From: Streptomyces iconiensis
GTDB taxonomy: Bacteria > Actinomycetota > Actinomycetes > Streptomycetales > Streptomycetaceae
DNA: 64,000 bases
NCBI RefSeq assembly: GCF_028657195.3
Contig: NZ_JANCPR020000018.1
Span: 111,135 to 175,134 of the forward strand
Direction: 5' to 3'
In this document: piece by piece, positions 17,658 to 26,197 of the stretch
Numbering within the stretch: the first letter of the stretch is position 1
Layout of the letters: every line of letters begins with the position of its first letter
The notes under the pieces: model-generated
Database searches by the model: none
Told to the model about the DNA's origin: nothing
What the model saw: only the letters and a program-made list of their open reading frames with translations
Translations under genes and position numbers: made by a program

Positions 17658-17998
17658 GCTGCCTTTTCCTCTGCTTCCTGTTCTTCCGGTACGTCTGCCC
17701 GTGCGCTGCGACTGCTTGTGCCGACCGGCTGTCCGCTGCCTGTGCCGATCGGCTGCTTGTACCCCCGCTCCTGCCGTGCCGGGTGCTTGCTGGAGCACTC
17801 TGTGCTCCGGTCGGCGCCGGCACCAGATCAGGTCCAACCTGGGTCCGGCAGTACCACCCAGTGCCCGCCCGTACCCGCGGCCTCCCGTTCCGGCCCGCCG
17901 GTACGGATACTGGGTGGATGACGACGGGCAGCCGGGAGGCGACAACGAGCAGCCGGAGCGCCGCGGAGGAGAGCGCGCACAGTGCCGTGAAGGAGAGC

Positions 17999-18841
17999 AT
18001 GGGGATCGGCTCCTTCCTCAGGACCCGCAGGGCGGACCTGGCCCCGGAGACGCTCGGGCTCGCGCCCACGCTCAACCGCAGGCGCGTCCCTGGCCTGCGC
18101 CGGGAGGAGGTGGCCCAGCTCGCGGGGATCAGCGTCGACTACTACATACGGATCGAGCAGGGCAGAGCCGTGGGCATCTCCGAACCCGTGCTCGACGCTC
18201 TCGCGCGCGCCCTGCGCCTGACCGACGACGAGCGCACCTACCTCGGCAACCTCGCCGATCCCAGCTTCCCCGCCGGAACGCTGTCGCCCCCCGTCGTACG
18301 GCCGCAGATGCAGTGGGTGCTCGACGCGATGGACCCTGTGACGCCCGCCTACATCGTCGGGCCCGGGCTGGACTACCTCGCCTGGAACAGGGTGGGAGCC
18401 CGCTTCGCCTACGACCTGGACGCGCTCGCGCCGGAGCGGCGCAACGCGGCACTCCTGGTCTTCCTGCACCCCGACAGCCGCGCCCTCCACCCCGAGTGGG
18501 ACGCCGTGGCAGCCGAGACCGTCGCGGCCCTGCGCGCGGAGACAGGGCGCCACCCCTGCCACCCGAGGGTCAAGGCCGTCACGGCGGAACTCCTCAACCG
18601 CAGCGCCGAGTTCAGCGCGCTGTGGGAGGCACAGCAGGTACGCGAGACCATGTCGGGGACCAAGCGTGTCCGGCACCCCGGGGTCGGTGACATCGAAGTG
18701 GCGTACGAGACGTTCGCGCTCACCACGGACGAGAGCCAGATGCTGTGCGTGTACACCGTCGAACCTGACTCGCCCTCCCAGGCCGCACTCTCCCGCCTGG
18801 CCGCTCCGGACCGCACACACGGTGTGGCGGAAAGCGCGTAA
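17999..18841 (+). CDS. XRE-family regulator with MmyB-like ligand domain
   Basis: A 280-residue regulator: HTH_31 DNA-binding domain (FLRTRRADLAPETLGL ... LRREEVAQLAGISVDYYIRIEQG), then an MmyB/PAS-like ligand-binding domain (YIVGPGLDYLAWN, LLVFLHPDSR). The start at 17999 follows AAGGAG closely. An in-frame ATG at 17918 would add 27 disordered residues and cannot be excluded. Members of this family often regulate a divergent oxidoreductase, here the aldo/keto reductase. Confidence 0.88.
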   Translation: MGIGSFLRTRRADLAPETLGLAPTLNRRRVPGLRREEVAQLAGISVDYYIRIEQGRAVGISEPVLDALARALRLTDDERTYLGNLADPSFPAGTLSPPVVRPQMQWVLDAMDPVTPAYIVGPGLDYLAWNRVGARFAYDLDALAPERRNAALLVFLHPDSRALHPEWDAVAAETVAALRAETGRHPCHPRVKAVTAELLNRSAEFSALWEAQQVRETMSGTKRVRHPGVGDIEVAYETFALTTDESQMLCVYTVEPDSPSQAALSRLAAPDRTHGVAESA

Positions 18842-19066
18842 CGGGCAGCAGCTAACGAGCAGCAAGTAGCAGGCGACAAGCAGCGAGCGACAAGTAGTAC
18901 GCCGCGAGCAGCCCGGAGCGGGCAGTCAGCAGTACCCGCGAGCGGTCCGGAACGAGCAGCAAGTAGTACGCCGCGAGCGGTCCGCAACAAGTAGCGAGCA
19001 GCCGCGACAAGCAGCAAGTAGTACGCCGAAAGCACCCAGCAGTGCCCCGCAAGCAGCCAGTAGCGC
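18842..19066. repeat. Intergenic short-repeat patch
   Basis: Three near-identical 20-base copies of (g/a)caagtagtacgccg(c/a)(g/a)agc lie at 18890, 18959 and 19014, embedded in many caagcagc and gagcagc fragments. It sits between two convergent genes. No reading frame is supported; it looks like locally amplified low-complexity DNA. Confidence 0.55.
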
Positions 19067-20677
19067 TCAGCCCGCCCCGCCGCCCAGCCACACCGGGTTC
19101 GTCATGGCGGCCATGGCGCCCGGGAGCGCGGCGCCCTCCTTGGCGGGGTGGCGCAGTTCGGCCCGTACGTAGGTGGCCAGTGACGGGGTGGTGCGCCAGG
19201 TGAGCGAGGGCGCGGGCCCCGTACGCATCTCGCCCTCATCGGTGAGCAGGCGCAGCGTCGCGCCCTCAGGGGCGCCCTCGGCCTTCACCGTGACGTCGAC
19301 CTGGGTACCGGCGCGTGCGCGCAAGGTCTCGCCCATGCCCGCGTACCCGCCCGTCGGCGTGGTCGCGGTCAGCTCCAGGGAGACGCGGAAGGACTCGGCG
19401 AGGTACGAGCGGCCCGTGCGCAGCGCCGCCAGGAGCGGGCGGCGCGCGAGGTCGTCGGCGTACACCACGGTCTGCGGGAGGCCCACCACCTGCGGCTCGC
19501 GGTGCGCGTCGCTGTTGCCCATGGCTGGCAGCCAGGAGTCCGTGCTGACCAGCATGTTGTCCCAGGCGGCGAGGGCGAGTTCGTCGTCGGCCGTCCACGG
19601 CCCGTTCCAGACCTCGACCGCGTCGGCGTGCTCGTAGCCGAACTTCCACTGACAGCCCACGAACGGGCAGTTCGGGTGCGCGGGCACCACGAGGCCACCG
19701 GCGCGGCGTACGGCCCGCGCGAAGCGCGCGTACGCGTCGTCCCGGGCGCGGTAGCGCCAGTCCAGGAACACGCCGGGGTCGGTACCGAGCGCCACGTAGT
19801 GACCGTTGCGGGTGGTGATCTCCTCACCGCACAGGATCAGCAGGTCGTCACCCCACAGCCCCTCCCACGCGCTGTGCCCCGAGGTGGTGTTGTGCTCGGT
19901 GGTGGTGACGAAGTCCAGCCCGGCAGCGCGGGCCGCCGCCGCTGCCTCGGCGGGAGTGCGGGCACCGTCGGAGTGCACCGTGTGCAGGTGGCAGTCACCC
20001 CGGTACCAGGCACGCCCCCTGCCACCGGCCCGCTCCGGCGGGTACACGCGCCTCGGCGTCTTCCCCGTAGGGCCGTGCCGCAGCGTGACGGTCACCTCGT
20101 AGTCCATGCCTTGCGGTGCCACCGTGTACGGGCCCAGTACGACGTGCCATGTGCCCTCCCTTACGGGCCCCGCCAGATAGCCGGGGGTCGCCTTCTGGGC
20201 GCTGAGCGCGAAGGAGTTCCGGAACCCGCCGGACCAGCCCCGGAAGCCCTTGCCCCCGAGCGCGGTGCCCCGCTCGTCGAAGATGCCGATGTCCAGCGCG
20301 TTGCCTGGCGTGCCCTTCGGTACCTCGGGCTTGTCGTAGCGGTAGGAGACCGCGATCTCGTGCACCCCGGCCGGCACCTCGACCGGCAGGTACACGAAGT
20401 CCGGTGCCCCCGTGGGCAGATGGCCCCGCAGCGTCCGCGTGGCCTCCTCGCCGTCGGCGGCCCGCGCGAAGCTCATGGAGGCCGGCGTCAGCGCGGTGGC
20501 CGCACCGGCCCCCACCGACAACCGCAGCACCTCACGCCGCTGCGGCCCACGGGGCTCATGTGACTCACGGGATGCATGGGTCTCACGGGGTCCCTGGTCT
20601 CCGTCGCCGTGCGGTCCCCCGCGTCTCCCGCTACCGTCTGCCCCCGGTGTCCCGGCCGTTCCCTGTGTGGCGTCCAT
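19067..20677 (-). CDS. Exported PHP-domain metal-dependent hydrolase (CehA/McbA-like)
   Basis: The protein has 536 residues. A long N-terminus carries a Tat-type signal (RREVLRLSVGAGAATALTP, about 47-75). A beta-rich domain follows, and then a PHP fold with the metal motif GDCHLHTVHSDG, TTTEHNT, EEITT, PAHPN and GNSDAH. The C-terminal third is another beta domain. PHP proteins of this group are secreted phosphoesterases or carbamate/amide hydrolases. The ATG at 20677 is the only early start in frame. The neighbouring LLM gene diverges from it. Confidence 0.88.
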   Translation of the reverse strand: MDATQGTAGTPGADGSGRRGGPHGDGDQGPRETHASRESHEPRGPQRREVLRLSVGAGAATALTPASMSFARAADGEEATRTLRGHLPTGAPDFVYLPVEVPAGVHEIAVSYRYDKPEVPKGTPGNALDIGIFDERGTALGGKGFRGWSGGFRNSFALSAQKATPGYLAGPVREGTWHVVLGPYTVAPQGMDYEVTVTLRHGPTGKTPRRVYPPERAGGRGRAWYRGDCHLHTVHSDGARTPAEAAAAARAAGLDFVTTTEHNTTSGHSAWEGLWGDDLLILCGEEITTRNGHYVALGTDPGVFLDWRYRARDDAYARFARAVRRAGGLVVPAHPNCPFVGCQWKFGYEHADAVEVWNGPWTADDELALAAWDNMLVSTDSWLPAMGNSDAHREPQVVGLPQTVVYADDLARRPLLAALRTGRSYLAESFRVSLELTATTPTGGYAGMGETLRARAGTQVDVTVKAEGAPEGATLRLLTDEGEMRTGPAPSLTWRTTPSLATYVRAELRHPAKEGAALPGAMAAMTNPVWLGGGAG

Positions 20678-20763
20678 GCCGAAGGTTGTACGCGCGCCCG
20701 GTGCCCGGCGAAAGTACCGCGGAGGTCATGGAGTTCACGTACGGGTGAGGGCACAGTGTCGGG

Positions 20764-21591
20764 ATGCGGATCTCGACGACCATCCTTCTCACCGACGAGA
20801 CGATCCGGCCCGCGAGGCTGGCCCGCGAGCTGGAACAGCGCGGCTTCGGCGGGCTGTACCTGCCCGAGCACACCCACATCCCCGTCAGCCGCGACACCCC
20901 GGCGCCCATGGGCGGCCCGCTGCCGCGCGCCTACGGGCGGACCCTCGACCCCTTCGTCGCGCTCTCGGCCGCCGCGACGGTCACCGAGCGGCTGGCGCTC
21001 GGCACCAGCGTCAGCCTCGTCGCGCAGCACGACGCCATCGCGCTCGCCAAGCAGGTCGCGACGCTCGACTGGATGTCGGACGGCCGCTTCACGCTGGGTA
21101 TCGGCTTCGGCTGGAACGTCGAGGAAGCGGCCGATCACGGCGTCCGGTGGAGCACCCGCCGGGAACTCGTCCGCGACCGCATGGCCCTCATGCGTGCCCT
21201 GTGGGCGCCCGAACCCACGGCCCACGACGGAGAGTTCGGCTCCGTGCGCGCCTCCTCCGCACACCCCAAGCCGGCCCGCCCCGGCGGCCCCCGCGTTCTC
21301 GTCGGCGGAGCGGCAGGACCCAAGCTGTTCGCGCACATCGCCCAGTACGCCGACGGCTGGCTCCCCGTCGGCGGCCGGGGCCTCTCCGCGAACCTCTCGA
21401 CCCTCCACGACACCTGGGCCGAAGCCGGCCGCGACGGCACCCCGGAACTCGTCCCCAGCTTCGTCCTGCCCACCCCCGGCAAGCTCGCCCACTACCGCGA
21501 ACTCGGCGCCACCGAAGTCGTCCTCCAGCTCCCCCCGGGAACCGAGAACGACGTCCTGCGCGCCCTGGACGACTACGCACAGTATCTGTGA
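20764..21591 (+). CDS. LLM-class F420-dependent oxidoreductase
   Basis: A 275-residue member of the compact LLM group (F420-dependent type): RISTTILLTDETI, YLPEHTHIPVSR, LALGTSVSLVAQHDAIALAKQ, and SDGRFTLGIGFGWNVEE. This is the third LLM enzyme here and lies 0.9 kb from fbiC. The stop codon sits in the first copy of a tandem 21-base repeat, followed by a strong terminator. Confidence 0.87.
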   Translation: MRISTTILLTDETIRPARLARELEQRGFGGLYLPEHTHIPVSRDTPAPMGGPLPRAYGRTLDPFVALSAAATVTERLALGTSVSLVAQHDAIALAKQVATLDWMSDGRFTLGIGFGWNVEEAADHGVRWSTRRELVRDRMALMRALWAPEPTAHDGEFGSVRASSAHPKPARPGGPRVLVGGAAGPKLFAHIAQYADGWLPVGGRGLSANLSTLHDTWAEAGRDGTPELVPSFVLPTPGKLAHYRELGATEVVLQLPPGTENDVLRALDDYAQYL

Positions 21592-21626
21592 GCCGACCGG
21601 GAGAGATCTGTGAGCCGACCGGGAGA
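21584..21626 (+). repeat. Tandem 21-bp repeat over LLM stop codon
   Basis: The word atctgtgagccgaccggg plus aga occurs at 21584-21604 and again at 21606-21626. The first copy contains the LLM stop; the second begins the terminator stem. It looks like a recent local duplication. Confidence 0.8.
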
Positions 21627-21648
21627 AGCCCTGAGCGGGCTTCTCCCG
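21620..21648 (+). terminator. Terminator of LLM gene
   Basis: Perfect 12-base arms cgggagaagccc and gggcttctcccg around a five-base loop, 29 bases after the LLM stop codon. Confidence 0.8.
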
Positions 21649-21712
21649 TCAGTGGTCTCCGTGACTCTGGCGGTCGCTGAGGGGTGTGGAGCGTGAGAAG
21701 GAAAGGGCCCGG

Positions 21713-22069
21713 ATGAGCATGCGACCGGGGGAGCCGGACGGCCCCCTCGTGCCCATGCCCGCGGTGACGCGAGAGGCATTGCGGGAGGCAGTACGCCACA
21801 TCAGACCGCTGAACGTGACCCAGTTCGACCGTGAGCTGGGCGAGGCGTTCGATCAGTCCGTGCGGACAGGTTCTACGGGCTGGATGCGAGGCTTCCTCGT
21901 GAAGTGGGCCACTTTCGTGGCCATCGAGCGATGGCCCGAGCGCGCGGCTGCCCTGCGCGCGGCGGAAACCGTCGCGGAAAGCCCCCACGCCACCGACCAG
22001 AGCCTGCGCGAGGCCCAAACGGAAATCGCCCAGCTGCTCCACGAGGCCCAGCAGGAGATCGTTCAGTGA
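21713..22069 (+). CDS. DUF6247 family protein, putative antitoxin
   Basis: A 118-residue protein recognised as DUF6247-like from VPMPAVTREALREA and a central FDRELGEAFDQS ... WMRGFLVKWATFVAIERWPE helical core. Such proteins usually precede a small toxin-like partner. The next gene starts at the GTG that overlaps this stop (GTGA), the normal layout for an antitoxin-first module. The ATG at 21713 follows GGAAAGGG. The toxin-antitoxin role is inferred from layout. Confidence 0.7.
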   Translation: MSMRPGEPDGPLVPMPAVTREALREAVRHIRPLNVTQFDRELGEAFDQSVRTGSTGWMRGFLVKWATFVAIERWPERAAALRAAETVAESPHATDQSLREAQTEIAQLLHEAQQEIVQ

Positions 22070-22347
22070 GTGCTGGCTCCCAGGACGGCGAGGGCCGGCA
22101 GTGGGAGTGGGGCGCCGACGAGGACTTCGTCGTCGGTGGGCTGCCGCCCGAGGCGATGGGCGGGATTCGAGCGGTCCTGCGCGGGCTCGTAGACCTGGCG
22201 GAGTTGCGTATGGACGCGGGCCACGACTACGACGAGCAGAACCCCCGCGAGCTGCGCACGTTCGCCACGGAGCGACTCGTGCTCTGGTACCAGAAGTTCG
22301 AGCACCGCAAAAGGATCTATGTGGTCCGCGTCAACTGGCTCGGCTGA
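22066..22347 (+). CDS. Small RelE/ParE-like putative toxin
   Basis: A 93-residue protein whose C-terminus alternates a helix (RTFATERLVLWYQKFEHRK) with a final strand, RIYVVRVNWLG. This end is typical of RelE/ParE-fold toxins, which pack a late beta strand against a basic groove. The GTG start overlaps the upstream DUF6247 gene by four bases. The acidic N-terminus (EWGADEDFVVGGLPPEAM) is less typical, so the fold assignment is tentative. Confidence 0.6.
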   Translation: MSAGSQDGEGRQWEWGADEDFVVGGLPPEAMGGIRAVLRGLVDLAELRMDAGHDYDEQNPRELRTFATERLVLWYQKFEHRKRIYVVRVNWLG

Positions 22348-22518
22348 CGGCCGCGTTCGCGGGGTGGCAGCGGCGGCGGGTTCGCCTGCCCGTCCGGAGC
22401 CCGCGTGACCCGCTGAGGGCCCGCCGCGGACATTCCCGCGAACCGCTGTGGCCACTCCCACAAAATCGGGGAGGCGCGTAGGCGGGGCGGGGCCGACGAG
22501 GGGAAATACCCTCAGGGG

Positions 22519-25119
22519 ATGACCTCACACGGACAGGCGCCGACGGCGAACGCGATGCGGCGCGCGCTCAAGAGGGCCCGCGACGGCGTGGCCCTCGACA
22601 GCACGGAAGCCGCCGTCCTCCTTCAGGCGAGGGGCGAGGACCTGGCGGACCTCACCACCTCGGCGGCCCGCGTCAGAGACGCGGGCCTCGACGCGGTGGG
22701 ACGCGCCGGGGTGATCACCTACTCCCGCAAGGTCTTCATCCCTCTCACCCGCCTCTGTCGCGACAAGTGCCACTACTGCACCTTCGTCACCGTGCCGGGG
22801 AAGCTCAGGGCCGAGGGACACGGGATGTTCCTCTCTCCTGACGAGGTGCTCGACATCGCGCGGCGTGGCGCGGAAATGGGGTGCAAGGAAGCCCTGTTCA
22901 CGCTCGGCGACCGCCCCGAGGACCGCTGGCCCGAGGCCCGCGAGTGGCTGGAGTCGCACGGCTACGACGACACGCTCGCGTACGTACGCGCGATGGCGAT
23001 CCGCGTACTGGAGGAGACCGGTCTCCTCCCGCATCTGAACCCCGGCGTGATGTCGTGGACCGACTTCCAGCGCCTCAAGCCCGTATCGCCTTCCATGGGC
23101 ATGATGCTGGAGACGACGGCGACCCGCCTGTGGTCGGAGAAGGGCGGCCCGCACTACGGTTCGCCCGACAAGGAGCCGGCCGTACGGCTGCGTGTGCTGG
23201 AGGACGCGGGGCGCTCCAACGTGCCGTTCACGACCGGCATCCTGATCGGCATCGGGGAGTCGTACGAGGAGCGCGCCGAGTCCGTGTTCGCGCTGCGGCG
23301 TACGCAGCGCGCGTACCACGGCATCCAGGAAGTCATCGTGCAGAACTTCCGCGCGAAGCCGGACACGGCGATGCGCGGCATGCCGGACGCCGAACTGGAG
23401 GAGCTGGCAGCCGCGATCGCGGTGACCCGGCACATCCTGGGCCCCTCGGCGCGCGTGCAGGCCCCGCCGAACCTGGTCGACTCCGAGTACGCGCGCATGA
23501 TCGGTGCGGGCATCGACGACTGGGGCGGCGTCTCGCCCCTGACCCCCGACCATGTCAACCCCGAGCGCCCCTGGCCGCACATCGACGACCTCGCGGCCAG
23601 GACCCGCGAAGCGGGCTTCGAACTGCGGGAACGCCTCACCGTCTACCCCGAGTTCATCCAGCGCGGCGAGCCCTGGATCGACCCCCGCGTGCTGCCGCAC
23701 GTGCGCGCGCTGGCCGATACGGAGACGGGGCTCGCACGCGAGGACGCGGTCGTGGAGGGCCGTCCGTGGCAGGAGCCCGACGAGGGCTTCGCCGGCCTGG
23801 CGTCCTCCGGCCGCACCGACCTGCACCGCACCATCGACACCGAGGGCCGCACGTCCGACCGGCGCGACGACTTCGACGAGGTGTACGGCGACTGGGCGGA
23901 GCTGCGCGAACGCGCGGCCCCCGGGATGGCGCCGCAGCGCGCCGAGAGCGACGTACGGGAGGCGCTGAACCAGGCAGCCGACGACCCGACCAAACTCAGC
24001 GACGACCAGGCCCTCGCCCTCCTGCACGCGGACGGGCCCGCGCTGGACGCGCTGTGCCGTACGGCCGACGACGTACGGCGCGAAGCGGTCGGTGACGACG
24101 TCACGTACATCGTCACCCGCAACATCAACTTCACCAACGTCTGCTACACCGGCTGCCGTTTCTGCGCCTTCGCGCAGCGCCGCACCGACGCCGACGCGTA
24201 CACCCTCTCCCTCGAACAGGTCGCCGACCGCGCCCAGCAGGCATGGGAGGTCGGCGCCGTCGAGGTGTGCATGCAGGGCGGTATCCACCCCGACCTGCCC
24301 GGTACCGCGTACTTCGACATCGCCCGCGCGGTCAAGGAACGCGTACCCGGCATGCACGTGCACGCCTTCTCGCCCATGGAGGTCGTCAACGGTGCATCGC
24401 GCACCGGCATGTCCATCCGCGAGTGGCTGACGGCGGCGAAGGAGGCCGGGCTCGACTCGATCCCCGGCACGGCGGCCGAGATCCTCGACGACGAGGTCCG
24501 CTGGATCCTCACCAAGGGCAAGCTGCCCACGGCCAACTGGGTCGAGGTCATCAAGACCGCACAGGAGCTGGGCCTCGGCACGACCTCCACGATGATGTAC
24601 GGCCACGTCGACCAGCCCCGTCACTGGCTCGGCCACCTGCGCCTGCTCGCCGACATCCAGAAGTCGGCGCTGGACAAGGGGCTTCGCGGCTTCACGGAGT
24701 TCGTGACGCTCCCGTTCATCCACACCAACGCGCCCGTCTACCTCGCGGGCATCGCCCGCCCGGGCCCCACCACCCGCGACAACCGCGCGGTGACGGCCAT
24801 GGCGAGACTCCTGCTCCACCCCTACGTGCCCAACATCCAGACGAGCTGGGTGAAACTCGGCACGGAGGGCGCCGCGGAAATGCTCCGCTCCGGCGCCAAC
24901 GATCTGGGCGGCACGCTCATGGAAGAGACCATCTCCCGCATGGCGGGCTCCTCCTACGGCTCCTACCGCTCCATCAAGGACCTCACCGCCATCGCCGACC
25001 TGGCCGGCCGCCCCTCACGCCCCCGCACCACGCCCTACGGCGAGGTCCCCGCCGAACGCGTCCGCGCCGCCGGCGCCTCCGACGGCCACCTCCCGGAACT
25101 GCTACCGGTCCTGGACTGA
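22519..25119 (+). CDS. fbiC: FO synthase, fused CofG-CofH (FbiC)
   Basis: An 866-residue bifunctional radical SAM enzyme that makes 7,8-didemethyl-8-hydroxy-5-deazariboflavin, the chromophore precursor of F420, from tyrosine and the flavin-pathway intermediate. The CofG half has the CxxxCxxC cluster at Cys80/84/87 (LCRDKCHYC). The CofH half has its own at Cys542/546/549 (VCYTGCRFC). Length and order match actinobacterial FbiC. It is transcribed alone, ending at a strong hairpin. With three LLM enzymes within 11 kb, its product is probably in demand locally. Confidence 0.97.
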   Translation: MTSHGQAPTANAMRRALKRARDGVALDSTEAAVLLQARGEDLADLTTSAARVRDAGLDAVGRAGVITYSRKVFIPLTRLCRDKCHYCTFVTVPGKLRAEGHGMFLSPDEVLDIARRGAEMGCKEALFTLGDRPEDRWPEAREWLESHGYDDTLAYVRAMAIRVLEETGLLPHLNPGVMSWTDFQRLKPVSPSMGMMLETTATRLWSEKGGPHYGSPDKEPAVRLRVLEDAGRSNVPFTTGILIGIGESYEERAESVFALRRTQRAYHGIQEVIVQNFRAKPDTAMRGMPDAELEELAAAIAVTRHILGPSARVQAPPNLVDSEYARMIGAGIDDWGGVSPLTPDHVNPERPWPHIDDLAARTREAGFELRERLTVYPEFIQRGEPWIDPRVLPHVRALADTETGLAREDAVVEGRPWQEPDEGFAGLASSGRTDLHRTIDTEGRTSDRRDDFDEVYGDWAELRERAAPGMAPQRAESDVREALNQAADDPTKLSDDQALALLHADGPALDALCRTADDVRREAVGDDVTYIVTRNINFTNVCYTGCRFCAFAQRRTDADAYTLSLEQVADRAQQAWEVGAVEVCMQGGIHPDLPGTAYFDIARAVKERVPGMHVHAFSPMEVVNGASRTGMSIREWLTAAKEAGLDSIPGTAAEILDDEVRWILTKGKLPTANWVEVIKTAQELGLGTTSTMMYGHVDQPRHWLGHLRLLADIQKSALDKGLRGFTEFVTLPFIHTNAPVYLAGIARPGPTTRDNRAVTAMARLLLHPYVPNIQTSWVKLGTEGAAEMLRSGANDLGGTLMEETISRMAGSSYGSYRSIKDLTAIADLAGRPSRPRTTPYGEVPAERVRAAGASDGHLPELLPVLD

Positions 25120-25148
25120 CCCGCCCAAGGCTCACGCCCGGACAGCGA

Positions 25149-25176
25149 CGGGCTCCCGGCGATCACCGGGAGCCCG
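25149..25176 (+). terminator. fbiC terminator
   Basis: Perfect 11-base arms cgggctcccgg and ccgggagcccg with a six-base loop, 30 bases after the fbiC stop. Confidence 0.8.
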
Positions 25177-25278
25177 CTGCCGTACGGCCTACGCCTCTCA
25201 CCCTGCGTATCCGCCGGCGCAGTTGCTGCGCTCGCCGCTGGTCAAACGGCAGTTCCCGTTGTCGGGGCCGCGACCCCG

Positions 25279-25614
25279 TCAGCTCTCGTCCACATGTCTG
25301 CGCCACTCTCGGGCACCGGAATCCCAGTAGACGAGGACGGTACGCCCGTGGGGGTCGCGGGCCGCCAGGGCCTCCAGGTCGGTGGCGGCCAGCTTTGCCA
25401 GCGCCTCGTCCGTCGGGTCACCACGCATCTCCAGCCAGGTGTTGGCGGCGCTGTCCCCAGCTTCGTACCCGCCCGTTGGCCCGGCGCACGGGGGTCAGAG
25501 GTGGTGGACTTCCCCGGTCTCGATGAGCTGCCGTTCCCGCTCCGCCGCTCTGCCCCGTAGATCCTTGCCCCGAGCGCGGGCAGCCACCTTTCGACGCTCC
25601 AGCCCTTCACTCAA
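25279..25614 (-). pseudogene. Small gene split by in-frame TGA
   Basis: A single minus-strand frame reads from a TTG at 25614 (LSEGLERRKVAARARGKDLR ..., a basic helical 39-residue piece) to a TGA at 25495-25497. It continues in the same frame to 25279 with a normal-looking sequence ending VLVYWDSGAREWRRHVDES. The second part has an internal ATG at 25428 (49 residues). Either one gene carries a nonsense mutation or these are two tiny genes. No family recognised. The rest of 25120-25758 holds only the two terminators. Confidence 0.4.
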
Positions 25615-25712
25615 CGAGCCCGTAGAAGCCCTCAAAGTCCTGCCGCCACAGTAGGAGCCACAACCCCACTCCCACAGCCCACCGTCACCCTCTGCGCAGA
25701 ATCCGCACGCGC

Positions 25713-25746
25713 CGAGGGGCTCCCGGCGGACACCAGGAGCCCCTCG
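25713..25746 (-). terminator. Terminator after DUF397 genes
   Basis: Perfect 11-base arms cgaggggctcc and ggagcccctcg with a 12-base loop, 12 bases past the stop of the minus-strand DUF397 gene. Its stem resembles the fbiC terminator stem. Confidence 0.75.
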
Positions 25747-25758
25747 TCGCCTGCGGGT

Positions 25759-25962
25759 TCAGATGACGCGGTCACGGACGGCACCGACGAACGCGGCGAA
25801 CGCCGCCGTGCTGACGGTGAGTACGGGTCCGTCCGGGTTCTTGGAGTCGCGTACGGGGACGACGCCGTGCGACACGGCGAGGTCCGCGGCAGCCTCGATG
25901 CACGCACCGCCATTGCTGCTGTAACTGGATTTGCGCCACACGGCGCGGGTGTACTCGCTCAT
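25759..25962 (-). CDS. DUF397 protein
   Basis: A 67-residue DUF397 protein with WRKSSYSSNGGACIEAA, VPVRDSKNPDGPVLTVS and a C-terminal FAAFVGAVRD helix. Such proteins accompany XRE regulators with a DUF5753 domain in Streptomyces and may act as their small partners or targets. The ATG at 25962 has AAGGAGG seven bases upstream. It is the third gene of the XRE operon. Confidence 0.92.
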   Translation of the reverse strand: MSEYTRAVWRKSSYSSNGGACIEAAADLAVSHGVVPVRDSKNPDGPVLTVSTAAFAAFVGAVRDRVI

Positions 25963-25999
25963 GTGCACGCCTCCTTACGTGTCTTTGCCGATGACGGGG

Positions 26000-26197
26000 T
26001 CAGATGGCGCCGTCACGGATGGCGCCGACGAATGCGGCGAACGCCTCGGTTCCGATGGTGATTACGGGCCCGCCGGGGTTCTTGGAGTCGCGTACGGGGA
26101 TGTTGGCGAATCCGTCGGCGACTTCGAGGCACTCGCCCTGGTTCGAGCCGCTGTAGCTGGACTTGCGCCACATGTGGCCGGGGTACTGCTCGCTCAT
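26000..26197 (-). CDS. DUF397 protein
   Basis: A 65-residue paralogue of the neighbouring DUF397 protein (WRKSSYSGSNQGECLEVA, IPVRDSKNPGGPVITIG). Its ATG overlaps the stop of the XRE regulator (ATGA), so the regulator and DUF397 are co-translated. The two tandem DUF397 genes probably arose by duplication. Confidence 0.92.
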   Translation of the reverse strand: MSEQYPGHMWRKSSYSGSNQGECLEVADGFANIPVRDSKNPGGPVITIGTEAFAAFVGAIRDGAI

